Source: Bacteroidales bacterium (GTDB lineage: Bacteria > Bacteroidota > Bacteroidia > Bacteroidales > UBA932). Taken from it: a DNA stretch of 64,000 nucleotides. Numbering within the stretch: the first letter of the stretch is position 1; every line of letters starts with the position of its first letter. The position numbers and the translations under genes were made by a program. This document shows, one piece after another, positions 17,669-26,828 of the stretch. The stretch lies in assembly GCA_017554305.1 (NCBI GenBank), contig JAFZIN010000013.1:1-64000 (forward strand), read 5' to 3'. The notes under the pieces are model-generated. The model did no database searches. It saw only the letters and a list, made by a program, of their open reading frames with translations, and had not been told where the DNA came from.

Positions 17669-18571
17669 ATGATTATGAAAAACGCAGGTAAAAGAGAAAA
17701 AGAGATATTCAAGGTGACACTGATTGGTAGTTTTACAAACGCCTTCCTTGTTATCATTAAACTGCTTGCCGGCATACTGGGTAACAGTGCTGCTATGGTG
17801 GCAGATGCAATTCACTCTATATCAGACTTTGCTACAGATATTGCAGTGCTTGTATTCGTTAAGATAAGCGGTAAGCCAAAAGATAAATCTCACGATTACG
17901 GCCACGGCAAGTATGAAACCATTGCCACCACACTTATTGGCCTGGCTCTCTTTGTGGTTGCCATATTCATTCTTATTGAGGGAATTAAGAAGATTATCTT
18001 CTGCACCTCCGGCGGAGTTTTGCAGGTTCCGGGCAACATTGCATTGTGGGTTGCTTTAATCTCCATTCTCTCCAAGGAGATTATCTTTCAATACACCTAT
18101 AGGAAGGCCAAACAGCTTAATTCTGAGGCAATGGTGGCTAACGCCTGGCATCACAGAAGTGACGCGCTCTCTTCCATTGCCACGGCAATAGGAATTGGCT
18201 GTGCAATTATTGGGGGAGAAAAGTGGGCGGTAATGGATCCTATTGCCTCCGTGATTGTTGCAGTAATAATTATAAAAGTGGCTATAAGTTTACTCAGAAA
18301 CGGCATTGGAGATTTAACGGAAAGGTCTCTGCCAGAGGATGTTGAGAATGAGATAATGGAGATAGTAAAATCCGTTCCTAATATAGTTGAGCCTCATGAT
18401 CTCTGCACCAGAAGGATTGGAAACCGTTATGCCATTGAGATGCACGTGCTTATGGATCCTAACGTCACCCTTAAAGTGGCTCATGATGAAGTCTCTGATA
18501 TTGAGAGGCTTCTAAAAGAGCGTTACGGAGAGGATACCCACGTCTCAATACACATAGAACCAATAGAATAA
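17669..18571 (+). CDS. Cation diffusion facilitator (CDF) metal transporter
   Basis: This 300-residue protein has six membrane segments and a C-terminal cytoplasmic domain. The metal site motifs are present: MVADAIHSISDFATD in TM2 (HxxxD-like) and AWHHRSDALSS in TM5 (HxxxD). CDF proteins export Zn2+, Fe2+ or Mn2+ in exchange for protons. The start codon follows the AGCS stop with no gap; an alternative ATG lies two codons in (17675). Confidence 0.93.
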   Translation: MIMKNAGKREKEIFKVTLIGSFTNAFLVIIKLLAGILGNSAAMVADAIHSISDFATDIAVLVFVKISGKPKDKSHDYGHGKYETIATTLIGLALFVVAIFILIEGIKKIIFCTSGGVLQVPGNIALWVALISILSKEIIFQYTYRKAKQLNSEAMVANAWHHRSDALSSIATAIGIGCAIIGGEKWAVMDPIASVIVAVIIIKVAISLLRNGIGDLTERSLPEDVENEIMEIVKSVPNIVEPHDLCTRRIGNRYAIEMHVLMDPNVTLKVAHDEVSDIERLLKERYGEDTHVSIHIEPIE

Positions 18572-18577
18572 ACAGAT

Positions 18578-19036
18578 ATGAAAAAGATTGTAATTGCATT
18601 AGCACTGATAGGTGCCATAATGGCCTGCAAATCAAATAATCAGGCAGAGCCTGTTGCTGAAAACACTGCCGAGGAGGTTACTTTTGAGGTTGCAAAGAAC
18701 TACTTCTTTAAGAACAATCAGGAGATTCCTTCTGATCCTAAAATTACAGACAGCCTGCAGTTCAGCACTCTCTTTGGTATGGCTACCGTAATGGGTGAGG
18801 ATGGTAAACCAACCCCAATAGATTTTAACTCTCAGTTTGCCGTAGCAGTTGTACTTCCTGTAACTGATATGAGCACGGAGATATGCCCTCAAACAGTTGT
18901 AATGCAGAATGATACGCTTAGATACACATACGAGGTGAAAGTAGGGGATAAGCAATCCTTCTCCATCCAACCACTCTCCATCATTATCTTAGACAAGAAG
19001 TACGAATCCACTCCGCTGGTAATGAATCAGAAATAA
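18578..19036 (+). CDS. Small lipoprotein of unknown function
   Basis: This 152-residue protein has a lipoprotein signal peptide with lipobox IMAC (Cys17) followed by a Lys/Ser/Asn-rich linker. The mature part is a small beta-rich domain containing FAVAVVLPVTDMST and ending in QPLSIIILDKKYES. I do not recognise the family. It is the first of three adjacent exported proteins, separated by six bases from the CDF gene and three from the next. Confidence 0.7.
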   Translation: MKKIVIALALIGAIMACKSNNQAEPVAENTAEEVTFEVAKNYFFKNNQEIPSDPKITDSLQFSTLFGMATVMGEDGKPTPIDFNSQFAVAVVLPVTDMSTEICPQTVVMQNDTLRYTYEVKVGDKQSFSIQPLSIIILDKKYESTPLVMNQK

Positions 19037-19039
19037 ATA

Positions 19040-19996
19040 ATGAAGAATATGCGTAAATCTTTTATTACTCTGGTATTGATGTTTCTGTGCGCAGTATGCC
19101 TCCAGGCACAGAATCTTAACGGAAACTGGTATAACGGAAGTCTCTGCTATACCGTAACTGAACAGGCAGGCGGCAAAGTGCTTATGAATGCTATGGCAGA
19201 GGGAGAAGAGCACGAGTTTGTGCTGGTTCCTGTTGAAGGTCAACCGGGCTGCTATGTAGTAAACAAAACTCCTAACGATTACGTGATGCAGTATGAAGAG
19301 GGATCCTTTGTAAAACACCAGAATAAAGATGGTTACAATGTTTTCTGTTTCTATGATAAAAACAACCGCATGGTGGGAGTTATGGAGAAGACGCAGGAGT
19401 GGGATACTCAGAAACTCAACGTTGCCAAGTATATAAACCAGATTATGGGAGAGTATACTCTGGAAAAGAGCGGAACCAAAGTGGATATACAGTGGGAGCA
19501 GATGAGCATTGGCGGTGTTACCGTTCCTTACAAAGTGGTTACATTCAATGGTATAGCTTTGGATGTCATAGAGATAGAGAAAAACAACACTGAACTTAAG
19601 GGAGGTACATACCAGATTATGCCGTTCCTTAAGGGGCTTAATATCTGCCCGGTAGCCTTTCCGGACGGTGGTTTCTGGTTTAAGCGCATCGGTGATGAAA
19701 AAGGAGTTGACCTTATCTATTCTTCTTCCAAAATTGGACGCTTCAGCTTTGCATCTTCCATTCTGCTAGATCCTTATACGCTAAGGCAATATAACAGACA
19801 GTTGCTGCGTTATATGCGTAATGAGATTTTGGCCCGTCACGGCTACTGCTTCCAGTCAAAGGAACTCAATGACTACTTTACCAATCAGAGTTGGTACAAG
19901 CCTGCTGAGGATAACAGTGAGATTCAACTCACTTTCCTTGAGGAGTTGAATGTTGCCACTATAAAATTTACGGAATCTGAGAAAGGAGAGGATTAA
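19040..19996 (+). CDS. Exported YARHG-domain protein
   Basis: This 318-residue protein has a signal peptide (about 1-24, ending LQAQ). The N-terminal and middle parts are beta-rich and not recognisable. The C-terminal section (about 248-300) is a YARHG domain: LRYMRNEILARHGYCFQSKELNDYF followed by QSWYKP. YARHG domains are extracellular or periplasmic modules of unknown binding function, common in Bacteroidota and Firmicutes. It is probably co-transcribed with its neighbours. A second ATG at 19049 is possible. Confidence 0.8.
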   Translation: MKNMRKSFITLVLMFLCAVCLQAQNLNGNWYNGSLCYTVTEQAGGKVLMNAMAEGEEHEFVLVPVEGQPGCYVVNKTPNDYVMQYEEGSFVKHQNKDGYNVFCFYDKNNRMVGVMEKTQEWDTQKLNVAKYINQIMGEYTLEKSGTKVDIQWEQMSIGGVTVPYKVVTFNGIALDVIEIEKNNTELKGGTYQIMPFLKGLNICPVAFPDGGFWFKRIGDEKGVDLIYSSSKIGRFSFASSILLDPYTLRQYNRQLLRYMRNEILARHGYCFQSKELNDYFTNQSWYKPAEDNSEIQLTFLEELNVATIKFTESEKGED

Positions 19997-20000
19997 CATT

Positions 20001-21152
20001 ATGAAAAAGAGCATTTTAATAATATCCGCGCTGTTGATGCTTTATTCCTGCAACAATAAGCCGGCAGAGGGCGTTGCGGCCATTGAAAAAGGATGGAGTA
20101 AAACAAATATCAAGGTTGAAGAGGGTAAAGCCACTGTAATGGACTTACTTAAAGCCTTTAACAAGGTATGGCATACGGCTGCGGCAGATTCAATATTTGC
20201 AGTTGCAGATGGCAAGGAGAGCTTCATGGAGGAGTGGTATGCCGGCAAAAGCCCTGTTTTTGTAGATAAAGAGGATTTCTGCACCGCCTGGTACAACCAC
20301 GGAGATACCGGTGAGCAGCAGCTGGATGCACGTACATATCAGCGTACTAATGGTCATACGCTCTTTGCAGTACGTGTAGAGCAGAACAATCCGGAGCATA
20401 GACTTTTCTGCTGTTTCTATGATTATGACCCTGAGAGTAAGACTCTTACACCGGAAGATGCACCTTATAAGGATATCAAGCGTAAGTGGGATAACTCCTT
20501 CTTTGACTATCATCTTGGCAACAATTATGACCAGACGGTTATTGTTGAGGAGATTAACAAAGAGGGCGGAGCCTGCTTCCACCACTATGTTTGGAACGGG
20601 ATGAGGCACGAGTTTGACCACTGTGGAGATGAGACTTATGCCAATGAGGGAGACCCTGAAGGCTACCCGGATGAGGATCAGAAGATAGTATCCGCACCGG
20701 CAGGCGAGTGGACGGAAGAGGCTGTAGAAAAGCGCATCAGAGAGTACTTTGATGCTGTAAACAAGACATTTGCAGAGGGTTCTACTATGAGTCCTTTTGA
20801 TTTGGACAAGCAGTATTACAGTTCCTACTGGAATGAGGTTTATGGGAAAGTGAATGCCAAAGATAGCAAGCAAACCTCTGCGGAGAGTTGCTTCTTTATA
20901 GATGACAACCACTGGACCGCAGGCCTGGAAACCCCTGTGGAGGTGAAAGATATACAGGTACAACTCCTATCGGGAGATATGGCGGAAGCCACATTAACTC
21001 TGGCAGAGAAGAACGGCGGGTTCAAAAAGAAAGTGGTTCTCAATATGGATTACGGCCAGGGCAAATGGGATATCAATGACTGGATAGATCTGAGCATGGG
21101 TAAAGAGGGCTCAAGCCTTCTCAGCCAAATGGAAAAATATATTAGTCGTTAG
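20001..21152 (+). CDS. Lipoprotein with one copy of an unnamed beta repeat
   Basis: This 383-residue lipoprotein has lipobox LYSC near residue 16. Residues about 110-210 contain RTNGHTLFAVR, FCCFYDYDPESKTLTPE and a later HHYVWNGM. The same three-part pattern occurs in the protein at 36071-37270 (TNGHKLFAVR, FVCFYDYDPQKKTLTPE, FKWNGM), so the two share a domain I cannot name. The C-terminal part (about 235-383), which contains EAVEKRIREYFDAVNKTF, is different. It is separated by four bases from the YARHG gene and seven from the AraC gene. Its function is unknown. Confidence 0.72.
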   Translation: MKKSILIISALLMLYSCNNKPAEGVAAIEKGWSKTNIKVEEGKATVMDLLKAFNKVWHTAAADSIFAVADGKESFMEEWYAGKSPVFVDKEDFCTAWYNHGDTGEQQLDARTYQRTNGHTLFAVRVEQNNPEHRLFCCFYDYDPESKTLTPEDAPYKDIKRKWDNSFFDYHLGNNYDQTVIVEEINKEGGACFHHYVWNGMRHEFDHCGDETYANEGDPEGYPDEDQKIVSAPAGEWTEEAVEKRIREYFDAVNKTFAEGSTMSPFDLDKQYYSSYWNEVYGKVNAKDSKQTSAESCFFIDDNHWTAGLETPVEVKDIQVQLLSGDMAEATLTLAEKNGGFKKKVVLNMDYGQGKWDINDWIDLSMGKEGSSLLSQMEKYISR

Positions 21153-21159
21153 ACATAAT

Positions 21160-21969
21160 ATGGAATTCTCAGATAGCAGCGTAATTATAGACGGCCGGCT
21201 GGATTGGATGATGGAGCCGGAGTTGGCAAGTTACTTTACTCATGCCTTCTGTACTTGCGGCAAATGTGAGGTGACTTTCAACGGTCAGGTCTTTACTATG
21301 TCTGAAGGAGACTGTATGATAATTGTTGCCAATAGGCTGGTTTCTAGGATTGTACCCTCTAAAGACTTTAAAGTTACTGCTATTTACGTAGAAGAGAGTT
21401 TTTTACGCGCATCTACTCCTCATTCTAACTACGGTACCAGAGGCGGATTGTCTCTCTATATTAATCCTATCATGAAACTTACAGAAGAAGAGAGAGTTAT
21501 ATGCAGAAGGGGATTTGAAAATGTATGCTACAGGATGGAACATCCTCACCGCTTTTTTCACGCAGATGAGATGATGACTGCTCTCCAACAGCTCTTCATT
21601 GACTTTTATGAGTGCCATTCCAGAATAGAGGGAGAGGCTGAGATATCTTCTCAGGCTGCTTTGGTTATGAGGAACTTTGTAGAGCTTTTGGAGAAGGGAG
21701 ATTACAAACAAAATAGAGAGGTAAGTTACTATGCAGATAAACTGAATGTTACTCCAAAATATCTATCTGAAGTATGCAAAAAGGTGAGCGGCTTTTCTGC
21801 TAATTCATGGATTAACCGCTATGCTTCTATTGAACTAGTTCATCTTCTGAAAGACAGGAGTTTATCTCTTACTGAGATTTCTGATATTTTCAATTTCTCA
21901 TCTCAGTCTCATTTTTCCAGGTTTGTTCAAAATAATCTTGGACAGAAGCCTAGCGCCTTTCGTTTGTAA
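21160..21969 (+). CDS. AraC-family transcriptional regulator, likely of the redox block
   Basis: This 269-residue protein has an N-terminal cupin-like sensor region (about 1-130) and a C-terminal double helix-turn-helix (about 175-269). The second HTH region includes LTEISDIFNFSSQSHFSRFV followed by GQKPSAFRL, the usual AraC ending. The sensor starts with CTCGKC (Cys31, Cys33, Cys36), an unusually cysteine-dense stretch that could sense redox state, which is speculative. It sits immediately upstream of aldo-keto reductase and YqhD-like genes. The E. coli parallel is YqhC, an AraC regulator that activates yqhD and dkgA in response to aldehydes. Confidence 0.88.
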   Translation: MEFSDSSVIIDGRLDWMMEPELASYFTHAFCTCGKCEVTFNGQVFTMSEGDCMIIVANRLVSRIVPSKDFKVTAIYVEESFLRASTPHSNYGTRGGLSLYINPIMKLTEEERVICRRGFENVCYRMEHPHRFFHADEMMTALQQLFIDFYECHSRIEGEAEISSQAALVMRNFVELLEKGDYKQNREVSYYADKLNVTPKYLSEVCKKVSGFSANSWINRYASIELVHLLKDRSLSLTEISDIFNFSSQSHFSRFVQNNLGQKPSAFRL

Positions 21970-21998
21970 ATAGACAAAAAGGAAAAAAGTGAAAAAAT

Positions 21999-22029
21999 CC
22001 CCGAAAAATGTGTAAGTCTTTTTCCGGGG
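21999..22029 (+). terminator. Hairpin after the AraC gene, possible terminator
   Basis: CCCCG-AAAAA at 21999-22008 can pair with TTTTT-C-CGGGG at 22019-22029, with one bulged C. No clean U-tract follows, so it may be a weak terminator or a protein-binding site between the regulator and the redox genes. Confidence 0.4.
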
Positions 22030-22037
22030 TTCACCTC

Positions 22038-22045
22038 TATTTTTG
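22038..22045 (+). promoter_or_regulatory. Candidate -7 box of the redox block
   Basis: TATTTTTG matches TAnnTTTG and lies 31 bases before the ATG at 22077. No TTTG -33 box is evident, which would suit an activator-dependent promoter controlled by the upstream AraC protein. Confidence 0.45.
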
Positions 22046-22076
22046 TAATAAAAAAGAAATCATTAAAAAATAGACT

Positions 22077-22925
22077 ATGGAGACTTTTATCAAATTATCA
22101 AATGGCATTCAGATGCCTGTTATAGGTTACGGAGTATTTCAAGTATCTCCTTTAGAATGTGAACGTTGCGTAAGTGATGCCTTAAGCGTAGGATATAGAA
22201 TGATAGATACCGCTCAGGCCTATCAAAATGAGGAAGGAGTAGGTAACGCTATAAAAAAGAGCGGAATTGCAAGAGAAGATATTTTTCTTGTAAGCAAGAT
22301 ATGGATGACTAACTATGGCTATGAGACTGCCAAAGAGAGTATTAACGAGAGCCTTAGAAAGCTTCAGACGGATTATTTAGATCTTATGCTGCTTCATCAG
22401 CCATTTTGCGACTACTACGGCGCCTGGCAGGCCATGGAAGAGGCATATCGTGAGGGAAAACTCAGGGCAATAGGGGTTAGCAATTTTTATCCCGATCATT
22501 TAATTGATCTCTGCGCAAATGTAGAAATAAGACCGATGGTAAATCAGGTGGAGACTCATGTGTTTCATCAGCAGGGTTTTGCGCGCAAGTATATGGATGA
22601 GCTCGGAGTTGCTCACATGGCTTGGGGACCTTTGGCTGAGGGTAAAAACGGTTTCTTTTCAAATGAAACTCTCATTAAGATTGGTGAAAAATATGGAAAG
22701 ACCGGCCCTCAGGTTGCACTTCGTTACCTTATGGAACTTGGTGTTATCATTATTCCAAAATCCAGCCATAAAGAACGTATGGCTCAGAACCTCAACCTCT
22801 TTGACTTTGAACTTACAGCAGAAGACAAAGCCGAGCTTGCAAAACTAGATACCGGCCATCCTCTTATTATGCCTTCTCATCACGATCCGGAAATAGTGAA
22901 ATGGTTTATGACCCTTATAAGATAA
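22077..22925 (+). CDS. Aldo-keto reductase, DkgA-like
   Basis: This 282-residue (alpha/beta)8 oxidoreductase carries the full catalytic tetrad: Asp44 and Tyr49 (MIDTAQAYQNE), Lys74 (VSKIW) and His107 (LLHQP). The family reduces aldehydes and ketones with NADPH; DkgA-type enzymes act on methylglyoxal and related carbonyls. It is the first gene downstream of the regulator and overlaps the first flavodoxin gene by one base (TAATG at 22923-22927). Confidence 0.92.
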   Translation: METFIKLSNGIQMPVIGYGVFQVSPLECERCVSDALSVGYRMIDTAQAYQNEEGVGNAIKKSGIAREDIFLVSKIWMTNYGYETAKESINESLRKLQTDYLDLMLLHQPFCDYYGAWQAMEEAYREGKLRAIGVSNFYPDHLIDLCANVEIRPMVNQVETHVFHQQGFARKYMDELGVAHMAWGPLAEGKNGFFSNETLIKIGEKYGKTGPQVALRYLMELGVIIIPKSSHKERMAQNLNLFDFELTAEDKAELAKLDTGHPLIMPSHHDPEIVKWFMTLIR

Positions 22926-23548
22926 TGAATATGATAAAGATATTAACATTAGTAGCTATTATGCTGCTTACAGTTGCAGGTCTAAATGCCTACAATTTGA
23001 AAACGAGCAAACAAGAGGAAAACAAATCTGAATCAAAAAATGAGGTTATGAGTATGAAAGGTAAAAAGATTTTAGTGGCATATTTCTCATGGAGCGGTAA
23101 TACTAAATATGCTGCTCAGTACATTGCAAAGAAAATGGGAGCAGATATGTTTGAAATAGTTAGAAAAAAGCCATATTCCAAAGAGTATCAGCTTTGTACA
23201 GAAGAAGCAAAAGCAGAAAAAGAGGCAAATGAGCGTCCTGCTATTAAAGGTAAGGTAGATAACATTGCTCAATATGATGTGATCTTTATAGGAGTGCCTG
23301 TTTGGTGGTACACAGCCCCGATGCCTCTATTTACATTCCTGGAGCAGTATGATTTAAAAGGAAAGATTGTAATTCCTTTCTGCACAGCATACAGCGGACC
23401 TTCTTCTACCTTGAAGGATATTGTAAAAGCAACGCCTAACAGTGAGCATCGCGATGGTATTTGTTTAATTACCAAAGAGATGGGCGGAAAAGGTATGGAA
23501 AAACAAAATGCCAAGATAGACAAATGGCTAGGTTCAATTAATTTCTAA
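22925..23548 (+). CDS. Exported flavodoxin-like protein 1
   Basis: This 207-residue protein has an N-terminal hydrophobic segment (about 3-20) and a charged linker before a flavodoxin fold starting at KKILVAYFSWSGNT. The FMN phosphate loop is SWSGNT (about 55-60), and FIGVPVWWYTAPMPLFTF near residue 119-136 and IPFCTAYSGPSS follow. The start was placed at the ATG overlapping the previous stop (22925); an in-frame ATG at 22901 would extend into the aldo-keto reductase. The signal-like N-terminus implies a periplasmic or membrane-anchored flavodoxin, unusual for an FMN protein. A cytosolic form from the internal ATG at 23049 or 23055 cannot be excluded. Confidence 0.85.
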   Translation: MNMIKILTLVAIMLLTVAGLNAYNLKTSKQEENKSESKNEVMSMKGKKILVAYFSWSGNTKYAAQYIAKKMGADMFEIVRKKPYSKEYQLCTEEAKAEKEANERPAIKGKVDNIAQYDVIFIGVPVWWYTAPMPLFTFLEQYDLKGKIVIPFCTAYSGPSSTLKDIVKATPNSEHRDGICLITKEMGGKGMEKQNAKIDKWLGSINF

Positions 23549-23566
23549 TTAATAAACATAGTAGTT

Positions 23567-24730
23567 ATGCAGAATTTTGATTACATGACACCAACCAGAC
23601 TCATTTTTGGTAAGGAGTCTATTGTGAAACTACCAGAGGTATTGCGTCCTCTAGGCAAAAAAGTATTACTTACCTACGGCGGAGGCAGTATAAAGAGAAT
23701 TGGTCTCTATGACCGAGTAATGGAACTCTTAAAAGATTTTACAATTTTTGAACTTCCTGGTATTCAGCCTAATCCTAAATATGACCCAAGTGTACTGGAT
23801 GGCGTTCGAATCTGTAAAGAACAGAATATTGATGTAATTCTTGCTGTTGGCGGAGGAAGTGTTCTCGATTGTTCAAAGGCTATATCTACAGGTGCCTGCT
23901 ACAACGGTGACCCTTGGGATCTTATTACTTATAAAGCTAAGGCTGAGAAAGCTTTGCCAATAGTAGATATTCTTACACTTGCAGCTACCGGTTCTGAATA
24001 TGACTGCGGTGCAGTTATATCACGTACAGAGACAAATGATAAGGTTGGTTATATGGAGCCGTTGACTTTCCCGGTATGCTCTATTCTAGATCCGGTCTAT
24101 ACCTTCAGCGTTTCAGAGAAACAGACTGCTGCCGGTTGTGCCGATGCTATGAATCACACTATAGAACAGTACTTTGTAGTAGACTCTACACTGCTGAATG
24201 ACGGCTTCTGCGAGTCTATGTTGCGCTCGCTTATGGTTAATGTTCGCAAGTGCCTGGACAATCCAGAGGACTACACCGCCCGTGCCGAATTTATGCTCTG
24301 CTGCACTTACGGCTGCAACGGCATACTTTCCCTTGGTAATAGTTATTCCGGATGGCCATGCCACGCTATTGAGCATGCTCTTAGTGCATATTATGACATC
24401 ATCCACGGTGAGGGTTTGGCAATTATTACCCCTCGTTGGATGAAGCACATTCTCAGCGAAAAAACTATTGACCGTTTTGTAAAATATGGCATTAACGTTT
24501 TTGGAATAGATGCTTCACTGCCTAAGCAGGAAATTGCAGAGAAAGCAATAGATGCTACATACAAGTTTTTTGAAAGCATCAACATTCCGATGCATTTGCG
24601 CGAGGTGGGAATTGATGACAGCCGTATAGATGAAATGGCTCATCATATTGCTGTGAATGAAGGTCTTGAAAACGCATATTTTCCTCTTAACGAGCAGGAT
24701 ATCAAAGAAATATTAATTGACAGTTTATAA
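23567..24730 (+). CDS. yqhD: YqhD-like iron/zinc-containing alcohol dehydrogenase
   Basis: This 387-residue group III alcohol dehydrogenase has the NADPH-binding segment VILAVGGGSVLDCSKAI (about 94-110). The metal ligands sit at Asp193, His197 (ADAMNHTIEQY), His266 (PCHAIEH) and His280 (IIHGEG). E. coli YqhD has the same length and ligands at 194/198/267/281, offset by one. YqhD reduces a broad set of short aldehydes with NADPH. The combination with an AraC regulator and aldo-keto reductase reproduces the yqhC-yqhD-dkgA set. Confidence 0.93.
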   Translation: MQNFDYMTPTRLIFGKESIVKLPEVLRPLGKKVLLTYGGGSIKRIGLYDRVMELLKDFTIFELPGIQPNPKYDPSVLDGVRICKEQNIDVILAVGGGSVLDCSKAISTGACYNGDPWDLITYKAKAEKALPIVDILTLAATGSEYDCGAVISRTETNDKVGYMEPLTFPVCSILDPVYTFSVSEKQTAAGCADAMNHTIEQYFVVDSTLLNDGFCESMLRSLMVNVRKCLDNPEDYTARAEFMLCCTYGCNGILSLGNSYSGWPCHAIEHALSAYYDIIHGEGLAIITPRWMKHILSEKTIDRFVKYGINVFGIDASLPKQEIAEKAIDATYKFFESINIPMHLREVGIDDSRIDEMAHHIAVNEGLENAYFPLNEQDIKEILIDSL

Positions 24731-24731
24731 T

Positions 24732-25781
24732 ATGAAGAGTATTGTAATCATCTTTTTTGCAATAATGAGTATGGTAACAGTTAACGGACAGACACTTACG
24801 GAGCGTCAAAAGGGGTTGGCTGCCTGTGCTTGCCTGATGGCTCAGGGAGATTTGGAGCGTTTGGAGCCTGCTGTAAGGATGGCATTAGACAACGGTGTAA
24901 CAGTCAATGAGTTAAAAGAGGCATTTTCTCAGCTCTATGCTTATACCGGTTTTCCTCGTTCTCTTAATGCACTTGGTGTGTTGAACAAGGTTCTAAATAA
25001 CAGACAGCCAAATTGGAAGGAGGGAAAGCCTTGGACTCGTCCCTCAGAATGGGATGATGCAAAGGCAGCTTACGAACTGGGAAAGAAGAACCAGACTCAG
25101 GTCTCCGGGAGAGAGTTTAATTATGACTTCTGCCCTCAGGACGACTACTATCTGAAGGCTCACCTCTTCGGCGATATCTTCGCTGGCGATCAGCTGTCTC
25201 ATGCAGACCGTGAGATTGTTACAGTTGCTGCACTAAGCGGTCTGAATAGGGTTGCTCCTCAGTTGGCCGCACATAAACTTGGTGCTGTGAATATGGGAAA
25301 CAGCCAGCAGTTAGTAGATGAACTCTGTAAATGGTTAGACAGCGAGGGTTACACTTTGCAAAGCGGATTTCCTAAAGGAGTGGCAAATGAGACATACGCA
25401 AAATTCTTCATTGGCAACAGTTATGTGGCTCCCATAAAACCCGCTAATCTTACTGAGGGTGAGGCAACTGTTATGCCCATTGTAAACGTTTCTTTTGAAC
25501 CCGGATGCCGAAATAACTGGCACATACACCATGGAGCCCGTCAGATTCTTATTTGCGTTTCCGGCAAGGGCTGGTATCAGGAATGGGGCAAGGCTCCTGT
25601 TGCTCTGAGTCCAGGTATGGTTATAGATATTCCGGAAGGTGTAAAACATTGGCACGGTGCACAAAAGGACTCCTGGTTCCAGCACTATACAACCCACGTA
25701 AAGACAGGTGGAGAGGAATCTAACGAATGGCTGGAAGCCGTTTCGGATGAACACTATTCTTTAATACATAATAATTTGTAA
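24732..25781 (+). CDS. Exported carboxymuconolactone decarboxylase-like/cupin fusion
   Basis: This 349-residue protein has a signal peptide (about 1-20, ending VNGQ) and two carboxymuconolactone decarboxylase-like segments (about 25-95 and 130-205). A C-terminal cupin (about 245-330) carries NWHIHHGARQIL (His264, His266, His267) and HWHGA (His306, His308). A TTG at 24717 is in frame but overlaps the dehydrogenase; the ATG at 24732, one base after its stop, gives a proper signal peptide. CMD-family proteins include AhpD peroxidase partners, but the classical CxxC is not clear here (CAC near residue 31-33). Function is probably oxidoreductive or detoxifying; the substrate is unknown. Confidence 0.82.
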   Translation: MKSIVIIFFAIMSMVTVNGQTLTERQKGLAACACLMAQGDLERLEPAVRMALDNGVTVNELKEAFSQLYAYTGFPRSLNALGVLNKVLNNRQPNWKEGKPWTRPSEWDDAKAAYELGKKNQTQVSGREFNYDFCPQDDYYLKAHLFGDIFAGDQLSHADREIVTVAALSGLNRVAPQLAAHKLGAVNMGNSQQLVDELCKWLDSEGYTLQSGFPKGVANETYAKFFIGNSYVAPIKPANLTEGEATVMPIVNVSFEPGCRNNWHIHHGARQILICVSGKGWYQEWGKAPVALSPGMVIDIPEGVKHWHGAQKDSWFQHYTTHVKTGGEESNEWLEAVSDEHYSLIHNNL

Positions 25782-25809
25782 CTTTGAAAACTTGGAGATA
25801 AAAAACTAT

Positions 25810-26826
25810 ATGAAAAAAACAATATCAATTTTAGTTGCAACCCTCTTAGTAGTAGTTGGTTGCAAGAGTAAAACGGAAACTATCGCGAGTATGAAAACAG
25901 AAAAAGCAAAGGTCTATTTGACAAGGGAGATTTCCCCAGAATCATTGGTGAAAATTTACAAGGCTTTGGGTGTTGAGGCTAAAGGGCGTGTGGCTGTGAA
26001 GATGAGTACGGGAGAGGGCAGTAATCCTAATTACCTTAAGCCGGAACTCATTAAGAATCTGATATTTGAGGTGGAAGGTACCGTTGTGGAGTGCAATACT
26101 GCATACAGCAGCGGCCCGGATGATATTAACGATGACCGCAACAACTCTGAAAACCACTGGAAAGTAATTGAGAGACACGGCTTTACAAAGTACTTTCCGG
26201 TAGATATTATGGACGAGTATGATGAGATTCGCATTCCTGTAAAGGATCAGACTCATATTAAGTATGACATTGTGGGTGGGCATATTGCCAACTATGACTT
26301 TATGATTGCTCTCAACCACTTTAAAGGTCACCCGATGGGCGGTTACGGCGGAGCGCTTAAGAACCTCTCCATTGGCTGTGCCAGCAGCAACGGTAAGGCA
26401 TACATTCACTCTGCAGGCTTGATGGAAAAGCTTGATATGGAGAAGCTTTGGACTCCGGAATTCATTGGAGATCAGGACGGTTTCCTGGAGAGTATGGCTG
26501 CTGCGGCTCAGGCTGTTGTGAACTATTTCCAGAGACGTAACGGCATCATCTATATCTCCGTAATGAACAACATGTCTATAGATTGTGACTGCGTAGATCA
26601 TCCGGAGCCTGTAAAACTGGAAGATTACGGCATTCTGGCCTCCACAGACCCTGTTGCTCTTGATCAGGCTTGCGTAGATATCATTAACCAGCAGAAGGTT
26701 ACGGCCACTAATGACCCAACAGATCTTCTCAACCGTATAGATCAGCAGCACGGTGTTCATACCATTGAGCACGCAGAGAAGATAGGCCTCGGCACCCGCA
26801 AGTACACAATTGTAAATATCAAATAG
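25810..26826 (+). CDS. DUF362-family lipoprotein
   Basis: This 338-residue protein starts at the ATG at 25810, giving a lipoprotein signal peptide with lipobox VVGC (Cys17). The mature protein matches the DUF362 family: RVAVKMSTGEGSNPNYLKPEL near the start and DFMIALNHFKGHPMGGYGGALKNLSIG in the middle. Many DUF362 proteins end in a ferredoxin domain; this one does not, and shows only scattered cysteines (CDCVDHP near residue 258). It lies between the CMD/cupin and second flavodoxin genes in the same orientation, so it probably belongs to the same redox pathway in the periplasm. Confidence 0.8.
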   Translation: MKKTISILVATLLVVVGCKSKTETIASMKTEKAKVYLTREISPESLVKIYKALGVEAKGRVAVKMSTGEGSNPNYLKPELIKNLIFEVEGTVVECNTAYSSGPDDINDDRNNSENHWKVIERHGFTKYFPVDIMDEYDEIRIPVKDQTHIKYDIVGGHIANYDFMIALNHFKGHPMGGYGGALKNLSIGCASSNGKAYIHSAGLMEKLDMEKLWTPEFIGDQDGFLESMAAAAQAVVNYFQRRNGIIYISVMNNMSIDCDCVDHPEPVKLEDYGILASTDPVALDQACVDIINQQKVTATNDPTDLLNRIDQQHGVHTIEHAEKIGLGTRKYTIVNIK

Positions 26827-26828
26827 AT

